Shown here piece after piece: positions 23,541 through 36,424 of a stretch of DNA of 64,000 nucleotides. How positions within the stretch are numbered: the stretch's first letter is position 1; each line of letters starts with the position of its first letter. This stretch comes from Bremia lactucae (Eukaryota; Oomycota; Peronosporomycetes; Peronosporales; Peronosporaceae): positions 3,503,037 to 3,567,036 of the forward strand of contig NC_090614.1 in assembly GCF_004359215.1 (NCBI RefSeq), read 5' to 3'. Below the pieces are notes generated by a model. It made no database searches and was not told the DNA's origin. It worked only from the letters and a program-made list of their open reading frames with translations. Position numbers and translations under genes: made by a program.

Positions 23541-26010
23541 GAATGACTCTCGAGTCGATCTAGGATTTTCGCAGTGTCTCTTATAGACAGGCGTTTTTAA
23601 TTTTATTGAATGGTTTTTCCAGGCAAGAATCCTTGTTTCAGTTCAATCAGCGTATTCAAATGTTCGAACTTTGAAGCCGCCTGTGCTTAAGCACAGCCGT
23701 CGGCAAATTTGTCCACATCACAATGTGAACCTTTGACGCTGCCTGATGATTGTACATAGCCGTCGGGTCTAACTCCAAAGTGTGATGGGTAGTCACACTG
23801 AGGTCTTGCACAAGTAAGGCCACCGCACTCACTTGTAAGACGTTCACACGTGGGGACGCTCCAAGACGTTAATCAGATGAGCGGCAGGCATTTTCAGGGC
23901 GTGATGCTGCTAATTTATGCACGGCTCGTTCTTTATGATCTATGTTATTGTATGGAGACACTAAACTTGTCATTTAAACCAGTATGATGAAATCTTCATC
24001 GTACTTTCTACTCTTTTCAGTGTATTGGATACCAGCTACAGATTTATTTACTGTTTAAGACGCGCCTGTGCTAGGCGCACTCTCATCCTCGAAAGAGGTA
24101 TATTGCGCCTAACGAATTTGAGTCTACGATCTTCTTGCGATTGGCTTCGAATGGAATTGTTTGACGACCTATATCGACTAAAGACTTTAGTGGCATCTTG
24201 TTTTCCACATCGATTTGCAAGGTCGTGAGAGAAACCTCATCACCAAAGGGTAGCACACATTGTATTTGTATTAGGAGCAACCTTCGTCATGATGCCTGCA
24301 AATTTCTCGTGACGTTGCTGAATCAGTAAGGGGCTCCACACCTTATAACTCCGACCGTTTTTTTAGATCTGCCTCGCCGTTGCGATTTCGCAACAGCGTC
24401 AGAATTGGGTCCCCGCTTTCTTAGCGGGAGGTCGACAGTTTTGCTCAGTTTTATTGGCACTGGGCGTGGGGTACTGGCATTCATAGGCGTAGTCCCCTAG
24501 CGATTGGACGTTGGTATTCTCTTGTATCTTGAGAAGCGAGATCTCTCGCTCTCTAAAAAACATAGGTTTATTGACGTTGAGACCTACGTCTTATTATCAT
24601 CTCGGTGAACGATACGCACAGAGTGTACGAAAGCTTTTTTTCAGGCGAAAGTCTATATATTTTGCTAAAAAGATCGCTTTATCTAGCGTCTCTAATTTGA
24701 GGCAGAAGATGTGGGTCTTGACGAGATCATCGCATGACCTTGGTGAACGCAGTAACCTGTTTCGATTATCAATCGTCTTACACACGATACAACCTGAAGG
24801 TATCGTGTGTGTCGGGCGTAAGCGTTAATGCCACGTTTGCCCTTCTTCAAATCCAGGAACTCTATTCAAACTCTGTATTCGGCACATGGCAGCTCGAACG
24901 TCTGTCTGGGCCGGGTCTTAGAGAGCTCGTTTAACTAATAAACAAATGGGTCGTGAAGGATGAGCCTAAGGCCCAAAATTTTGCGTGTTCTGCAAGGTTG
25001 GACACACCGATTTCACTTTCGTCACATCGGCAACGGTGCAGCGAACCTAAATATCATCGTCTAAATCGACAATCTATCGCAGCTAAAGCCGAGTACAACA
25101 TGGATTCGACGGGGCCTAAAATCAAATGAAAATTGCTTCGTCAGCAAGGCTCTCAACAACAATTGAGACAGCAGCATTTGCATGCTGCCAGCAAGTCGAC
25201 GGTTTCGCGTCGTCCTGACAATTTAAAGATCTGAGCTTAAGGTACTTGAAGGCGACTCCCTACAAAGATGTTGCTCGTCTCTTTGTAGAGCAAACGGTAT
25301 GGCGCTAACAGCTGGCCGCCAACGACCGAACCGATATGTTCGACCGCTCTACAGTTAAGGTCACTGAAATGAGTGAAACTTTCACGCGATGCGTGGAAAC
25401 TTCTTGAGGGGATTGAAAGCTCCCTCCTTTTTTATCCGAACGTGCCAAGGCCGTTGAACGGACTGCGAAGTGATACCAGGTGTAAAAGAGCACCTTTTGC
25501 TAAGACTGATAGCAGTACTCGCCAGCCTAAAATGATGACAGTGAAGGTGAGATGCTTCGAAACTTTACGTGCATTGACGTGCAGAGGAAGGGTGCAAGTA
25601 GCTAGGAAATCTTACCTACTAGAGGTCGATACTAAGTCTTTAATATAGAGAAAAGTAAACCTGTATAAATATAATAATTTTTGACGTAACGATCTTCTAT
25701 CTACTAACTTCGATATATCAATAAGTAACTATGCATAGCGAATCCTTGCGCACGGCTATATCGTGTCTTGTAACGATTAACGGGTTAGTGTAAACTTAAA
25801 TAAACCAATCAACAAACCTATTGCCTTGTTGTATCAATATCACCAAATTAGGTAATATTAGAAATAATTGTAAATATTATTACAGGATATTAATTCTATA
25901 CTTCTTCATAATTTTCCTATATAAAAAGCTAATAATTCTGTACTTCTTCATACGTTTCCGATAAAAAAGTTGAAAAAATATTTATTATTCCCCGTGTAGG
26001 ACAATGGAAG
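23540..26010 (-). mobile_element. Mosaic gypsy remnant, mostly minus strand
   Basis: Protease-region sequence (23600-24100) and gag sequence (24280-25650) match the reverse complement of the element at 45-47 kb, ending in a reverse LTR piece to about 26010. A block at about 25075-25262 matches the same family on the plus strand, so the remnant is internally rearranged. No frame is intact. Confidence 0.55.
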
Positions 26011-26797
26011 CAGATGACTTGTACCGGCCACCTCCAATTGGAGTAGAGGTGACACACTCCCCACATTAGGCGCATTAGCGTCTTTGCATACTAGCAGCTT
26101 CACTAAGCCGTGCAGCTGTCAGCTTTGCGGCTTTACAGGATACGCGCACGGGCTTCGAAACCATGCGCCATTAAAAGTGGGAACTGAAGCAATGCCAATA
26201 ACTGCTAATATACAGAGAAAAACATTATAGCACTCTCTGTTACTTTACATCAGTCACTGTGGTGAATGTCGTTTAAGGAGGATAAGATTTAACAGATGTC
26301 CCGTTGCATATGTATTTAATCCTATGAGAGGCAAAATGCATATAATTTCTATTATAGGAAAAAAATAAAGAAGAGCCAAACTATATTTTTTATTAATTTT
26401 GGCTTAATTTTTCTAATATTACCAATGTTGGTAATATTGACGCAATAAGGCATTAGTTCTAATGATTGGTTGATTTAAGTTTAAATCAATCCTGTCAATC
26501 GTTACAAGACACGGTAGGGGTGCGCAAGGAGTCGCATTGCAATGTTAGTTATTAATATGTTAAAGCCAGTAGATAGAATATCGTAATGGAAAAACTTAAT
26601 ATAATACGTCCTACTTCTTACCTATTCTAAAGCCTTAGAACCATCCCTTAGTAGCTTAGACTTCTTAGCTACTGAGAACATTCCTTTGCACGCCGGGTAC
26701 GTGAAATAATCGAGGCACCCAACCTTCACTGTAATTAGTGTAAGTTGACTAGTACTGTTGTCTGTGCTAGCAAAAGGCACCCCGTTACGGCCTTTCT
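26010..26797 (+). mobile_element. 3' end of a plus-strand gypsy element with 3' LTR
   Basis: The segment 26080-26280 matches 22560-22740 just upstream of the previous 3' LTR. A purine tract (AAGGAGGATAAG, about 26276) leads into an LTR starting near 26293 (GATGTCCCGTTGCAT) and ending at GGCACCCCGTTACG near 26797. Length (about 505 bp) and internal landmarks match the LTR at 44.7-45.2 kb. Confidence 0.65.
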
Positions 26798-26997
26798 AGT
26801 TGGCTCTACTCAACCTAGAATGTTCATTAACAGCCAATACGCAATGCGTCTTTAAGATGATCACCTTTGCTGCATTAAGCTGAAAGCTTTAAAAGGAGGA
26901 CTAACAAAGCTCGGAAGAATTTGCGCAAGACGTTCGTAAGAAAATTAATCGATAACTTTGCGTATGGATCTCCACAATTATTGGCCCAGTAATTGTA

Positions 26998-29130
26998 ACG
27001 GAGTGTTCCATTACATAAATACTATATTGTACTTGCGGACGAACTCAAACTGGCGGGGCCAGTAGAAGGCGCGAGTTAACGTGCGATATGACTTATTACG
27101 TCCAAAAAGACCACTTATTGCTACATCGTGGACTTTATACATGATGCGTAAAACGTAAATCATTGTGGGTGGGGATGTTGAAGCGAGGTGTGTCGCCAGC
27201 AATGGCTGTATAGTACTGTGACTCATTGCGTTTCGTGTATCGATCTGTTGCGGATCGGTTCAATTTCGACAATCCTTTTAATGACTGTTGGGATGGTTTT
27301 AAGGTAATCTATCAACCCTTCAAGGGCCTTTTCTTCGTGATGAGCTCCTCTGACATCATAAAGTAATGTCGACGACGGAACACATATTTTTGCAACAGTG
27401 GCTTTGCACTCACTGTTGGTTGTTGCAACAGTGATTGTGCAGCCACAGCGAGATTCTCTACGATCGACTCTCCAGTTGATCTAGGACTTTTGAACTGCCT
27501 CTTATAGACAGGCATTTCAAATTTTCTTGAATGTTGCTTTCCAAGCAAGCATCCTTGTTTCGTATCACTCAAATTCTTTGACTCGTCCAACTTCGACGCT
27601 GCCTGTGCTTGTACACAGCCGTCGACAACTATGTCCACGTCACAATGGTGGACCTTCGACGCTGCCTGTGTTTGGGCACATCCGTCAGGATCTAACTCCA
27701 CAGTGTTAAAATATTCACATAGAGGTCTTGTGCATTCGTGCAAACGACCGAATCACAAGTGAGGTCATCGCACTCACTCGTAGGATATTCACAGTATGAA
27801 CGCCTTGAAGCTTGTGGACGCTTCAAGGCGTTCATTAGTTGCCCATCTGATGAACAAGAGACAGGCATCGCCAATACATGGCTCGTACTTTCTGAGCCAT
27901 GGTAATTCAAGGACGACATCAAATTTGTCATACAAATCTAGAACGATGAAATCATCATCAAACTATTTACTCTTTAAAGCGTATTAGATATGAACTACAC
28001 GTTTCTTTGCTGTTACAGATGCGCCTGTTGATAAGCGCACTTTCATCCTCGTTAATAGGATATCGCGCTCAATAAATTTAAGTCTGCGATCTTTTAGCGA
28101 TTGGCGTCTAATAAATTGCCATAATGATTTTCAAGGTGATGAGGTTTACCTCATCACCTGTGGCAGTTACAACGATGTTTGTGGGTGAGGGCAACTTTCG
28201 TCAGAAGGCCTGAAAATTCTTTTGACGTTGCTGGATCAGTAGGGCGCTCCGCACCTGCCGACCCGACCGCTTTTTACGATCCGCCTAGCCGCTGCATTTT
28301 TGCAACAGCGTAAGTCCGCCTACTCCGCTGTTCCTAGCGAAAGGCCGATCGTTCGCCCAGTGTTTCTTGGTACTTGGTGTCGGTCACTACACTCATAGGC
28401 GCAGTGGCCCGTCTTTTGACATCGGTTGCATTTTTGCAATCGCTTCTGACTTGAAGAGCGAGGTTTCTCGCTCTCCACATACGAGAGTTTCATAGGATTT
28501 GTTCCTCCGTGTTCTTATCGTCACGATGGACGATAAGCTCCAGAGTGGACGAAAGCCTGTTGTAGACTGAAGTCCTTCTGTCCCGCTACAGTGACTGCTT
28601 GGTCTAGCGTCTCTCATTCGAGCCGGAACAGGTGACTTGGTAGGACCATCTGCAAGACCTTAAATAAACACAGACACCTGTTTTTGTGCATATGTTGAAC
28701 GATATGCGATACCACAAGAAATTGTGAATTTTGGGCATGAAAGCGTGAATATCACGCTTGCCCTACTTCAAATCCAGGTGTTCGGCTTGAGCCCTGAATT
28801 CGGCACGTGGCGTTTCGACTGATTGTCTAAGCCGGATCTCAAAGCCTTCATACGACCCAAAACTAATGGGTCGTGAAGCTTGAGCCCTAAGGCCCAAGGT
28901 CTGTCACGTCCTGATAAGCTGGATATGCCAAATTTTACTTTCGTCGCATCATCACTGATACGACGAGCTTCTATGGCTTCGTCTATTTCAACGAAACATC
29001 GTAAAACGGAGAAGCCTTCGACTGTCTTAAGCTTAGAGATTTCGATCTTTAAGCTTTCGGGTCGACGTGTCCATTAGCAATATGTTAATGCTGCTGTTTC
29101 AAACAATCTAATTGTTAAGCACCCTGTTTT
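26998..29130 (-). mobile_element. Minus-strand gypsy fragment: integrase zinc region, protease, gag
   Basis: Minus-strand frames read, from left to right, as the integrase HHCC region (27011-27226: LFGRNKSYRTLTRAFYWPRQ), the RNase H-integrase linker (27230-27480), the protease region (27500-28080) and gag (28150-29100). Reverse transcriptase is missing. An LTR start (TAACGGAGTGTTCCATTACA) lies at 26998-27017 at the left edge. Confidence 0.6.
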
Positions 29131-29520
29131 GACATTTACTCTAATCAGTACTAGCAAAGTGTGCTCCTCTATACCTGGTCGCATATCGTAGTCCGTTCGA
29201 CCCCCCTGCGTTCCATCCAACATGGACATGTTGTATGATGAAGGATGGAGCTTTCCAGCCCGTCCCGAAGGCTATCACGCAACGCGTGAAGGCTTACTAA
29301 TTTAAGGGACCTTGAATGGAGAGTGATCGAATGAATGAGTTCGGCCGTTGGCAAGCCGTTGGCGCCATGCTGAACAATCTGGGGAGAGATGAACAGCATG
29401 CGGTCATAGCTGAGTCACACAACACGAGCTCGACGGGGCCCGAGGGATAGTAGCCTTGCTTCACCAGCAAGGCTTTCAACACGCGGAAATGTTGAAAGAC
29501 CTACACTGATTACGGTGAAG
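29130..29520 (+). mobile_element. Plus-strand LTR-end/gag-start block inside minus-strand gypsy
   Basis: The block matches 45175-45510 in the same orientation, running from the LTR end through CCTGGTCGCA (primer-binding-site position) into the gag leader (GGATGGAGCTTTCCAGCC). Its flanks are minus-strand copies of the same family, so this is a nested or rearranged piece. Confidence 0.5.
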
Positions 29521-29583
29521 GTGGGACGCCTCGACTTCTTCACGTGCACGATGTACAGAGGAAGATTCTAAGTAGCTAGGAGT

Positions 29584-30041
29584 TGTAATGGGGCACTACG
29601 ACTTGTACTGCTTCAGTACAAGTCCACTTCGCACTGCTTCAGTTTCGAGTGGTGCCTTACGTTATTTCACGTACACTAGTACGTGCAGAGGAAGAGTTCT
29701 CTTTAAGGTAACTAGCTTACAGAGGGTTACGACTGTATTAATATAATCAAGTAATTTTTCATTCTATCTTGTGAATGCTAACTTAATTATGATCTAATAC
29801 TAACATGCAATTAAATTCTTGTCTTATCTTATCTTATCTTATCTGCATATCTCTTTTGTTTATCTCTACAGCTGACTAGTCTGCGGAATAAATAGATATA
29901 ATGGTCTATACCTATTTATGCGTAAGAATTCTGAACATTACTATATAAAGTAATATCCTCCAAATATTATCTACCTTTTAGATAATATATTAATTAACAA
30001 CCTTTAAGTGTTATTTTCATGTAACGATACACCCCGTTACA
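29584..30041 (-). mobile_element. LTR, minus orientation, 458 bp
   Basis: Bounded by TGTAATGGGGCAC on the left and CCCCGTTACA on the right. It is highly similar along its whole length to 57595-58044. In reverse orientation it starts TGTAACGGGGTGTATCG followed by TTACATG. It contains a TCTTA-type pentanucleotide run (about 29820-29846) that is shorter in the other copy. It may be the 5' LTR of the minus-strand fragment to its left. Confidence 0.85.
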
Positions 30042-31008
30042 GGACAATGTACTCCACTTCGCTTAGCGAAAAACACTTAATGTCTGTCCACCAACTCCAA
30101 GGTCCAACTTCACGTTTGGTCGTGGGGCCTGACCCGTCGACCTAAATTCACCTGTATACAAATTACGAGTTCGTAACACTTGGCCCTGACCCCTGACGAC
30201 GCTCTTTATCCATAGAATTCAAACGTAAAGAAATCCTAGCCAGCTCTGCCGCAATGTCGCTGCCCGGTTAGGGTTCCACACTTGGCACTCCCCTTTCGCG
30301 AGCGCCCAAGTACTCTTCCTCAGTGGCGCCCCTTCGCGTGCTGCCACATGCGCTTCTTCCCCATACGCATTCCCTGCGTAATTAGGTGTTGCGCCCCTAA
30401 GCACTTCCTCATCCGCCACTGGGCTCATAACCTTCTAATAAAAAGCAAGAAAGGTCTCCAAAGAAGTGTTTTCAAAGATTAAGTTTATAAACAACACTAT
30501 TTGTGTCATACCTCCTACCACCCTGATTTGCAGTTGCTCGTTGCTCCTGCGAAATGGTATGCTCACACCTTCCGTCTTTTCTGTCACCTGCAACACACCA
30601 AAATATACAAATGAAAGACAATTCTGGAGAACGGCAGTTGTTTTCTTGATGGCTTGGGACCTGGCGGTATTTCAATCTGTGAAATACCATTTTCCAACAG
30701 TGTTCACCGTCGCGAACTCGTGGACGGCGCAACAAACCCAATTGCGCTGAGGACAGGGGTCTTATAGGCTGTTTGCTCTTACTGTACCTGTTCATCGCCG
30801 CAATTCCAGTGACTCCAGCGACTCATTTGCTTTGCAAGTATAAAAAAATCAATTTTATATTGTTGTACTACAAAAGAGAGTTTGACTCTGGAGGAAACTT
30901 GAGTAGCCCCGCTGGGCAGTAAAAACTCCAAAAACCTCTTGAAAAGGCCTATACGCTTATTTTAAGATGACTGGCTCGTTAGAGGTGGGTTCGTTAAGGG
31001 TATTGATA
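30042..31008. other. Spacer, nothing recognised
   Basis: Short frames on both strands (for example 30472-30795 minus) have no family resemblance. No LTR edge was found. Confidence 0.45.
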
Positions 31009-32110
31009 CCCCACAGCTAAAATTGATATCCCCACAACTATTTCTCAAAATGTTTTTTATTTTGAATTTCATAAACCGCTCCTACTTAAATTGTTACTCC
31101 CACAACTTTTTTAAAAAAATGCTTTTAAATTCGCAAACTAAAGTTGTTAGTCCCACAACTTCTGTAAAGATATTAATTGCTATAAACACAACGCCGAAAA
31201 CATGACGTTACATCAAAAACTCGATGAAGGAAAACTGGATCTGAACTAGCCAAAAGTCTCGTTCCTCACTAATGCAATTGCATTAACCCAAGGTAACTTT
31301 ACACCAAGATGCAGCTGAGCCATTTGCCAGTGGTTACTATTGACTTGCAAGAGTACCTTTCCTTTCGCTACTGTGGTGTATGGATTGAAAGAAGTTTCGG
31401 ATCCATCTTCAGTCAAAATAAACACTGACCTTGAATAGCAGGTAGCTGCAAGAACAGCACATGCAGGAGAACCAAACCAGCTGGTTACAGGTATCGGTCC
31501 ATTGCAGCAGGTGAGCAATTGCATGATAACCACATTTCGTATGTTCCTCATAAGTCACTATGTTGTATCGCAGATTTTCTTAAAGCTTATGCGTAGCCAT
31601 CAATGAATGCAAACTCTTGTGCATCTTTGAAGAGCTCTTCAAATGTGTTATAGGTTTGGTGTACTGGTGCTAAAATGTTGTAAAGGGCAAGTGTCTTTGT
31701 CAAGTTTTGATGTAAGCATTGAATGAATGGAAACTGTATAAAGGAGCTGAACAAGCATCCTTCATATAGATAAAGAATACTGTGGACATTGTGGCATCAA
31801 TCTACAGTCGAAACATAGTATGTACTAGCCAATCAAAGCCGAAATATAATAGTAATAGCCACTGCTAGTTGAAATATAATATATATTAGCCAATCACAGG
31901 TGACACATAATGTCTATTGGCGATTCGGCATTTTGGATTGAACTTGCAATTAAAATCATTACAGAAGTTGTGGAAATAACCATTTTAATTGCGAGTTTAA
32001 AATTATTATTTTTCTAAAAAAATAGTTGTGAGAGTAACAATTTAAGTCATTTAAATTTAAATAAATATTAATTAAAAATAGCTGTGGGAATATCAATTTT
32101 AGTTGTGGGG
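31009..32110. mobile_element. DNA transposon-like element with about 150-bp terminal inverted repeats
   Basis: The left end (31009 onward: CCCCACAGCTAAAATTGATA) is matched by the reverse complement of the right end (up to 32110: CCCCACAACTAAAATTGATA). Similarity continues inward about 150 bp on each side. Each arm carries several copies of a TCCCACAACT motif (left arm near 31031, 31092 and 31153). The 0.8 kb core holds one minus-strand ORF. No clear target-site duplication was found next to the ends, and no transposase is present, so it would be non-autonomous. Confidence 0.7.
31246..31551 (-). CDS. Short ORF with a cysteine-protease-like (OTU-like) tail, inside the TIR element
   Basis: The ORF is 101 codons. 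The pattern is a Trp-rich start of a motif (SWFGSPACAVLAATCYSRSV), a beta-strand region, then VNSNHWQMAQL, where His would be the catalytic residue. This resembles the C-terminal half of OTU-like proteases found in some eukaryotic transposons. The catalytic Cys half is not visible, so it is a fragment or an unrelated protein. Assignment is tentative. Confidence 0.35.
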   Translation of the reverse strand: MRNIRNVVIMQLLTCCNGPIPVTSWFGSPACAVLAATCYSRSVFILTEDGSETSFNPYTTVAKGKVLLQVNSNHWQMAQLHLGVKLPWVNAIALVRNETFG

Positions 32111-32708
32111 ACCGTTCTTTTACCATAAAGTCAAAGCCTTGGTGTTATTGATTAGCCAAACTATCCAATCATCTGAAGAAATCGTCGGCAAATACAATAA
32201 ATCTCAAAATGTGTCTTGATTCCTTTGCGATGTAGATTCCTTCTTCAAGAGGTCCTTGCACGCCGATATATTAGTCCCATCTTCACGTGTGCCTGAATTC
32301 TAGTGCCTTGTTGGTCACACTTTACTCGGATTTGCTGAAGCTACCCGTTGCTGCCTACCTCTACCAATGCTTGGCTCTTTTTAGTCTCGTCCCGTTATAA
32401 TTTTAAATCATGGCCACCTTTTCGCCTTAGGCGGCAGATAATTCACGTGAGGCCTCTATAGTTACATACCCCTGCCCTAACATTTTCAACCAACAAGTAG
32501 TATTTATTCACAGGAACATTTGCAGAGACTCATGAGCAACCACGGTAACCCCCCCCCGTACTGAACGTGTCTTTTTTTGAATAATACTTTCCGTTACTAG
32601 CGCCATGGATGCCGTCGTAACGACACTTTATCAGTATTACATCAACTTTTTCTCAGTGCCTCGCAGTGAAGCAGCCTCTGCATCTCGCCTGTCGCAATAT
32701 CTAATCTT
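32111..32708. other. Upstream region of the RME-8-like gene
   Basis: No firm feature. An ATG in good context at 32605 opens a 61-codon frame that overlaps the start of the RME-8-like ORF in another frame; it might be a 5' exon or an upstream ORF. A C-run occurs at about 32551-32558. Confidence 0.35.
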
Positions 32709-35700
32709 ATGGTGGCGAACCCACTTATTGACTCTACTCTACCATCAGGAAGTTTTTCGGGCGGTGACACAGTTATCGCACAATATCTAGCAACTAAAGA
32801 GTCATGGTGGGTCACATATCCACGCATTCTCGTGGTCACGGCTTCCACACTAAGCACGTACAACCCAGAAACATTTTTATGCACAAATCAGTGGAATATT
32901 ATTGACATCGAAGCCGTGAAGCTATTCCCGACTAAAAATGACTTCGTTCTTAGACTCGAGACATCACGTTTCCGTTCAGCCAGATTGAAGTTTAACTGCC
33001 CCGCTAGGGGCCATCTACTATCGCTACTAGCAAAGCTGCGTTGCCAAGCTAAAGGAAAAGCATCGCTCTATCGTTTAGTGTATGCCCCAAGAATCCACTT
33101 CCGCTGTATTGAGCAATATGCCAATGGGTCCAACAAACTGCTGTTCTTGCAAGTGACGGTGTCGAGTATTGTCTTCTTGGACGAACGCGGGCGCCATGTT
33201 CAGAATCTTCCGTATCTTTATTTACGCATGACCGCATACTCGACTGAGCATTGCGAGGGCATGGTGCTGTCGACAGCTTTTCATGATCGATTCTTTATCT
33301 GCACCGATAGACATGATTGTCTAAATGCGATCGTAGCTGCTGCAAATGAGGTGGGGATTGGGCTTTGCACGACCTCAACACACATCACGGCGCAGCAACT
33401 TCGGTTTCATAATTTAAAGTTGCTGAATCGTGCATCAGTCATCCGTTTCGATGTCAAGATGGCAAATACGACGGTGGATGAGGGCGACGCAGTGCCTCGG
33501 AGCGATTCTAGCGACACCGAAAAGAAGGTATATAAGAAGATACAATTAATTCTTCAGGGCGATTTTATAGTCGAGATGCACTGTTCCATGCGCACTGTAA
33601 TTGCGCGTCCGTACAGCGCACTTTTAGCGATTGTCCGCCCTGATTGGGATCTGCGAATGCTAGTGTTGGAATTTAAGCAAGAAGAATTGCTTATCCTTGA
33701 CGTAGACGGCCGCGATCAGCTTGTCATCATGCTACTGCTGGTGTGTCGAGAGGCAGGTCAGCACAATGTTGTCCTCAACTCTTCGAGATTCAATTATTGC
33801 CGATTCTACTACCCTCATACTGCTGACAGCGCCACTGATGATAGCAATACTGCCGGCGTGACAATGACAACGTTCTTGCTAAGGCGACTCTCGCATACAG
33901 GTCGCGGAGAAGACAGCTACGGCGAAAAAGGTCGAAGCAGCAGTGTGTGGTCTTTTCGCAGGCGACAAGGTGGACTTCGGGCTTCATTAGGAAACAATGA
34001 CACAGCAAGATCTGATACGAGCCAGCGTGGCGGGTGGTTTCAGCGCCGTATCAATAGTAACAAGCGTGCAACAGAGCCTTCGTTCGACATGCGCCATTCC
34101 ATCGACTCAGGCCTATTCATGTATGAGGGCGTGAGCATCACTGTTGCTATGGAAGAGCTCAATGCCAATCTCCCACTGGACGAGCTTATGCACAGCGGAC
34201 CTGGGCAAGCTGACGAAGTAAACAAGTCGATAAGACTTGTCTTTGAGCATTTTATTATGTTAGTAGCCACACATAGACGATATGGAGATACAACCAGATC
34301 TGAGATAACCACCACCATACAAGCACTTTTGCGCTTATATCACCATCCAGATGCATGCTTCACAGACGAGATGGTTTGTAAGCTTGCTTGTTATGACATG
34401 TTATTTTGAATGCTGACCATTGTGTTTGCGGGTAGATTCCTCAACTTTTTGACACTGTCCATGAGCTCGTATTACAGCAAGAAGTTCTTACTTGCTACTG
34501 GTGCCTCAGGTTGCTGCAATGTTTGTTGGGCATTCGGACTATCAATACTGCTCCAGGGTGCAATGGAGCTGGGGACCAGCGTGCTAAACTGATTCAGCAC
34601 CTTGTCTACCACGAGGCGCTGCTACATACCATTGCCGAACTTATTCCGGCCTCGTTAGATGACTTGAACAATTCATCTGGCGTAGCAAACTTGTCTTTTA
34701 ACGGAACAGCTTTCTGGGTGGATGATCCAGAAATTGAATTTGACTTGCTATCTAATTCTTCAACACATCCCTCCATCTTATTCACAAAGGAGGCTCAGAT
34801 CCAGAATACAATTAATGTGGTATTTTACGAGACGCTACTCACATTGCACCAAATAGTGGTGTATCTGCAAAGTGCAGTAATGGAGCAGCGGGCGACGCTT
34901 GATTGCCCAAATTACGTTGCGGCGAGCAACCGACATTCGTTGCAAAAGAATAATCTTAATGATACATTGGCTGTCAAGCAGATAGAGGCTGTTGCAGAAA
35001 AACTACTGGAAAAACACCGATTTCTGGTGGAATCAATCATCGACGTTCGTCTTGTTCGGATGGCCGAGACATCAGTGGCACTCGTAAAATTCGTATTGTG
35101 TCACTTCGCGACCAGAGCCACACATCAACCTCATGTATCGCCTTTGTCGCATTTTATTGAAAGAGATTATAACGATACTCAAAAGGAACGTCTGCGCGCG
35201 TTGAATTCTTTTTTGAATAGCTACCAAGCCATAACTGAGAGCAGCTTGGAGCCTCCGTCACTTTTATTCTGTACTGGAAAAACAATTGAAATGCCGGTTT
35301 ATGCATTTAGCAACAGCACTAGCGATTGCACAAATGCGGCAGCGGACAGGCTGCTTTACCAAAAAAAGTTGAATGATGTTGCATCGAACGGATCAATGAG
35401 ACTTGAGTATTTAAACTCTATGAAGTCACCGAGTTCAATCCGAGATGATAAAAAGAACACGCCAATAAAACCAGAGCCATATAAAAGTCCGTCGGAAGAG
35501 ATGCTGCAAAAATTGTTAACGCAAAAGAAAAAGAAAAAGTGTATTTTATCACTTAATGGCGAAAGCACTTGCAGAAGCCACGTCAAGCAGCAAGCAAAGT
35601 ACGATCTTAATCATGCTTTTGGACCACAAATCTGCAAAAAACAAAACCAACTGTCGGTTCCAGCGCCAGAGAAGCGCTTGAGTGGTCAAATAAGTCCTAT

Positions 35701-36286
35701 AAGTATTGCTTGTAAAGAGACAAGTTTCTTAAGTGAAATGGACACAGAAAACACAATCCGTCCATTGCTGGAAAGTCGTTACTCTTTTCCTGGTACCTGC
35801 TCATCGCAAGCCTTTCAGGCGTCTTTCAAAGCGTCAGGAAGTCGAACATCGAACGAATGCGATGCATGCATTGGATGCAATGATGTGTGTACGAACGAGA
35901 TTTGCTTTTCATGTGCTGAGAAGAAATACCACGTGTGTGTCGCCTTTGCAAACTCTTTAGTTACTTCTAGGGCAACAGGGCATCAAAGTATATCAAATTA
36001 TCGCATGTCGTCGTCAAATGAACATTCCTGCAACGTTGAGCGAGAGTATTCTTCCTGCGAAATGAAACGGCACCAAAACCAGCGTTCATGTTGGATCCGT
36101 ATCGGTGACAGTATTGCAGACGTGACAAGTTTGCTTGTCGTGCATCCTGGAGGAGCACATGTGATACTGGAGGCAGCAAAGCATGGCAAAGATTGCGGGC
36201 GAATTTTGGAACTGCACCCACCTGCTGCATTGGAAAAAGTAATGCAGTATCGCCTGGGTCGATATTACTGTTGCAGCTCGTCTTGA
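32709..36286 (+). CDS. RME-8/DNAJC13-like N-terminal protein fused to a cytochrome b5-like domain
   Basis: Two exons, 32709-34373 and 34436-36286, are separated by a 62-nt intron (donor ATG|GTTTGT, a CTGAC branch-like site, acceptor GGTAG), giving 1171 residues. The N-terminus matches the PH-like start of RME-8/DNAJC13 (YLATKESWWVTYPRILVV, then TYNPETFLCTNQW). Repeats of that fold follow, then the segment VAMEELNANLPLDELM and a helical region across the splice (QLFDTVHELVLQQEVLTCYW, LLQCLLGIRTINTAPG). RME-8 is a J-domain co-chaperone of Hsc70 on endosomes. Here no J domain or HPD motif is seen. Instead there is a low-complexity linker, a Cys-rich cluster (about 1030-1057: CDACIGC, CFSC), and a cytochrome b5 fold with HPGG (1125-1128) and a second candidate heme His (1149). 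The ORF is intact. Confidence 0.75.
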
Positions 36287-36424
36287 GACACCACTCTATT
36301 GCGATTAGCGAATGTTATGGCTCATGCAGTAGAATTCCTCGTTACATAACTCCACTAAATCCTAAATTTTAAGCATATTTTGCTGAAGCAACACCTTCAC
36401 CTTTCCATCGTGATAGCATTAATG

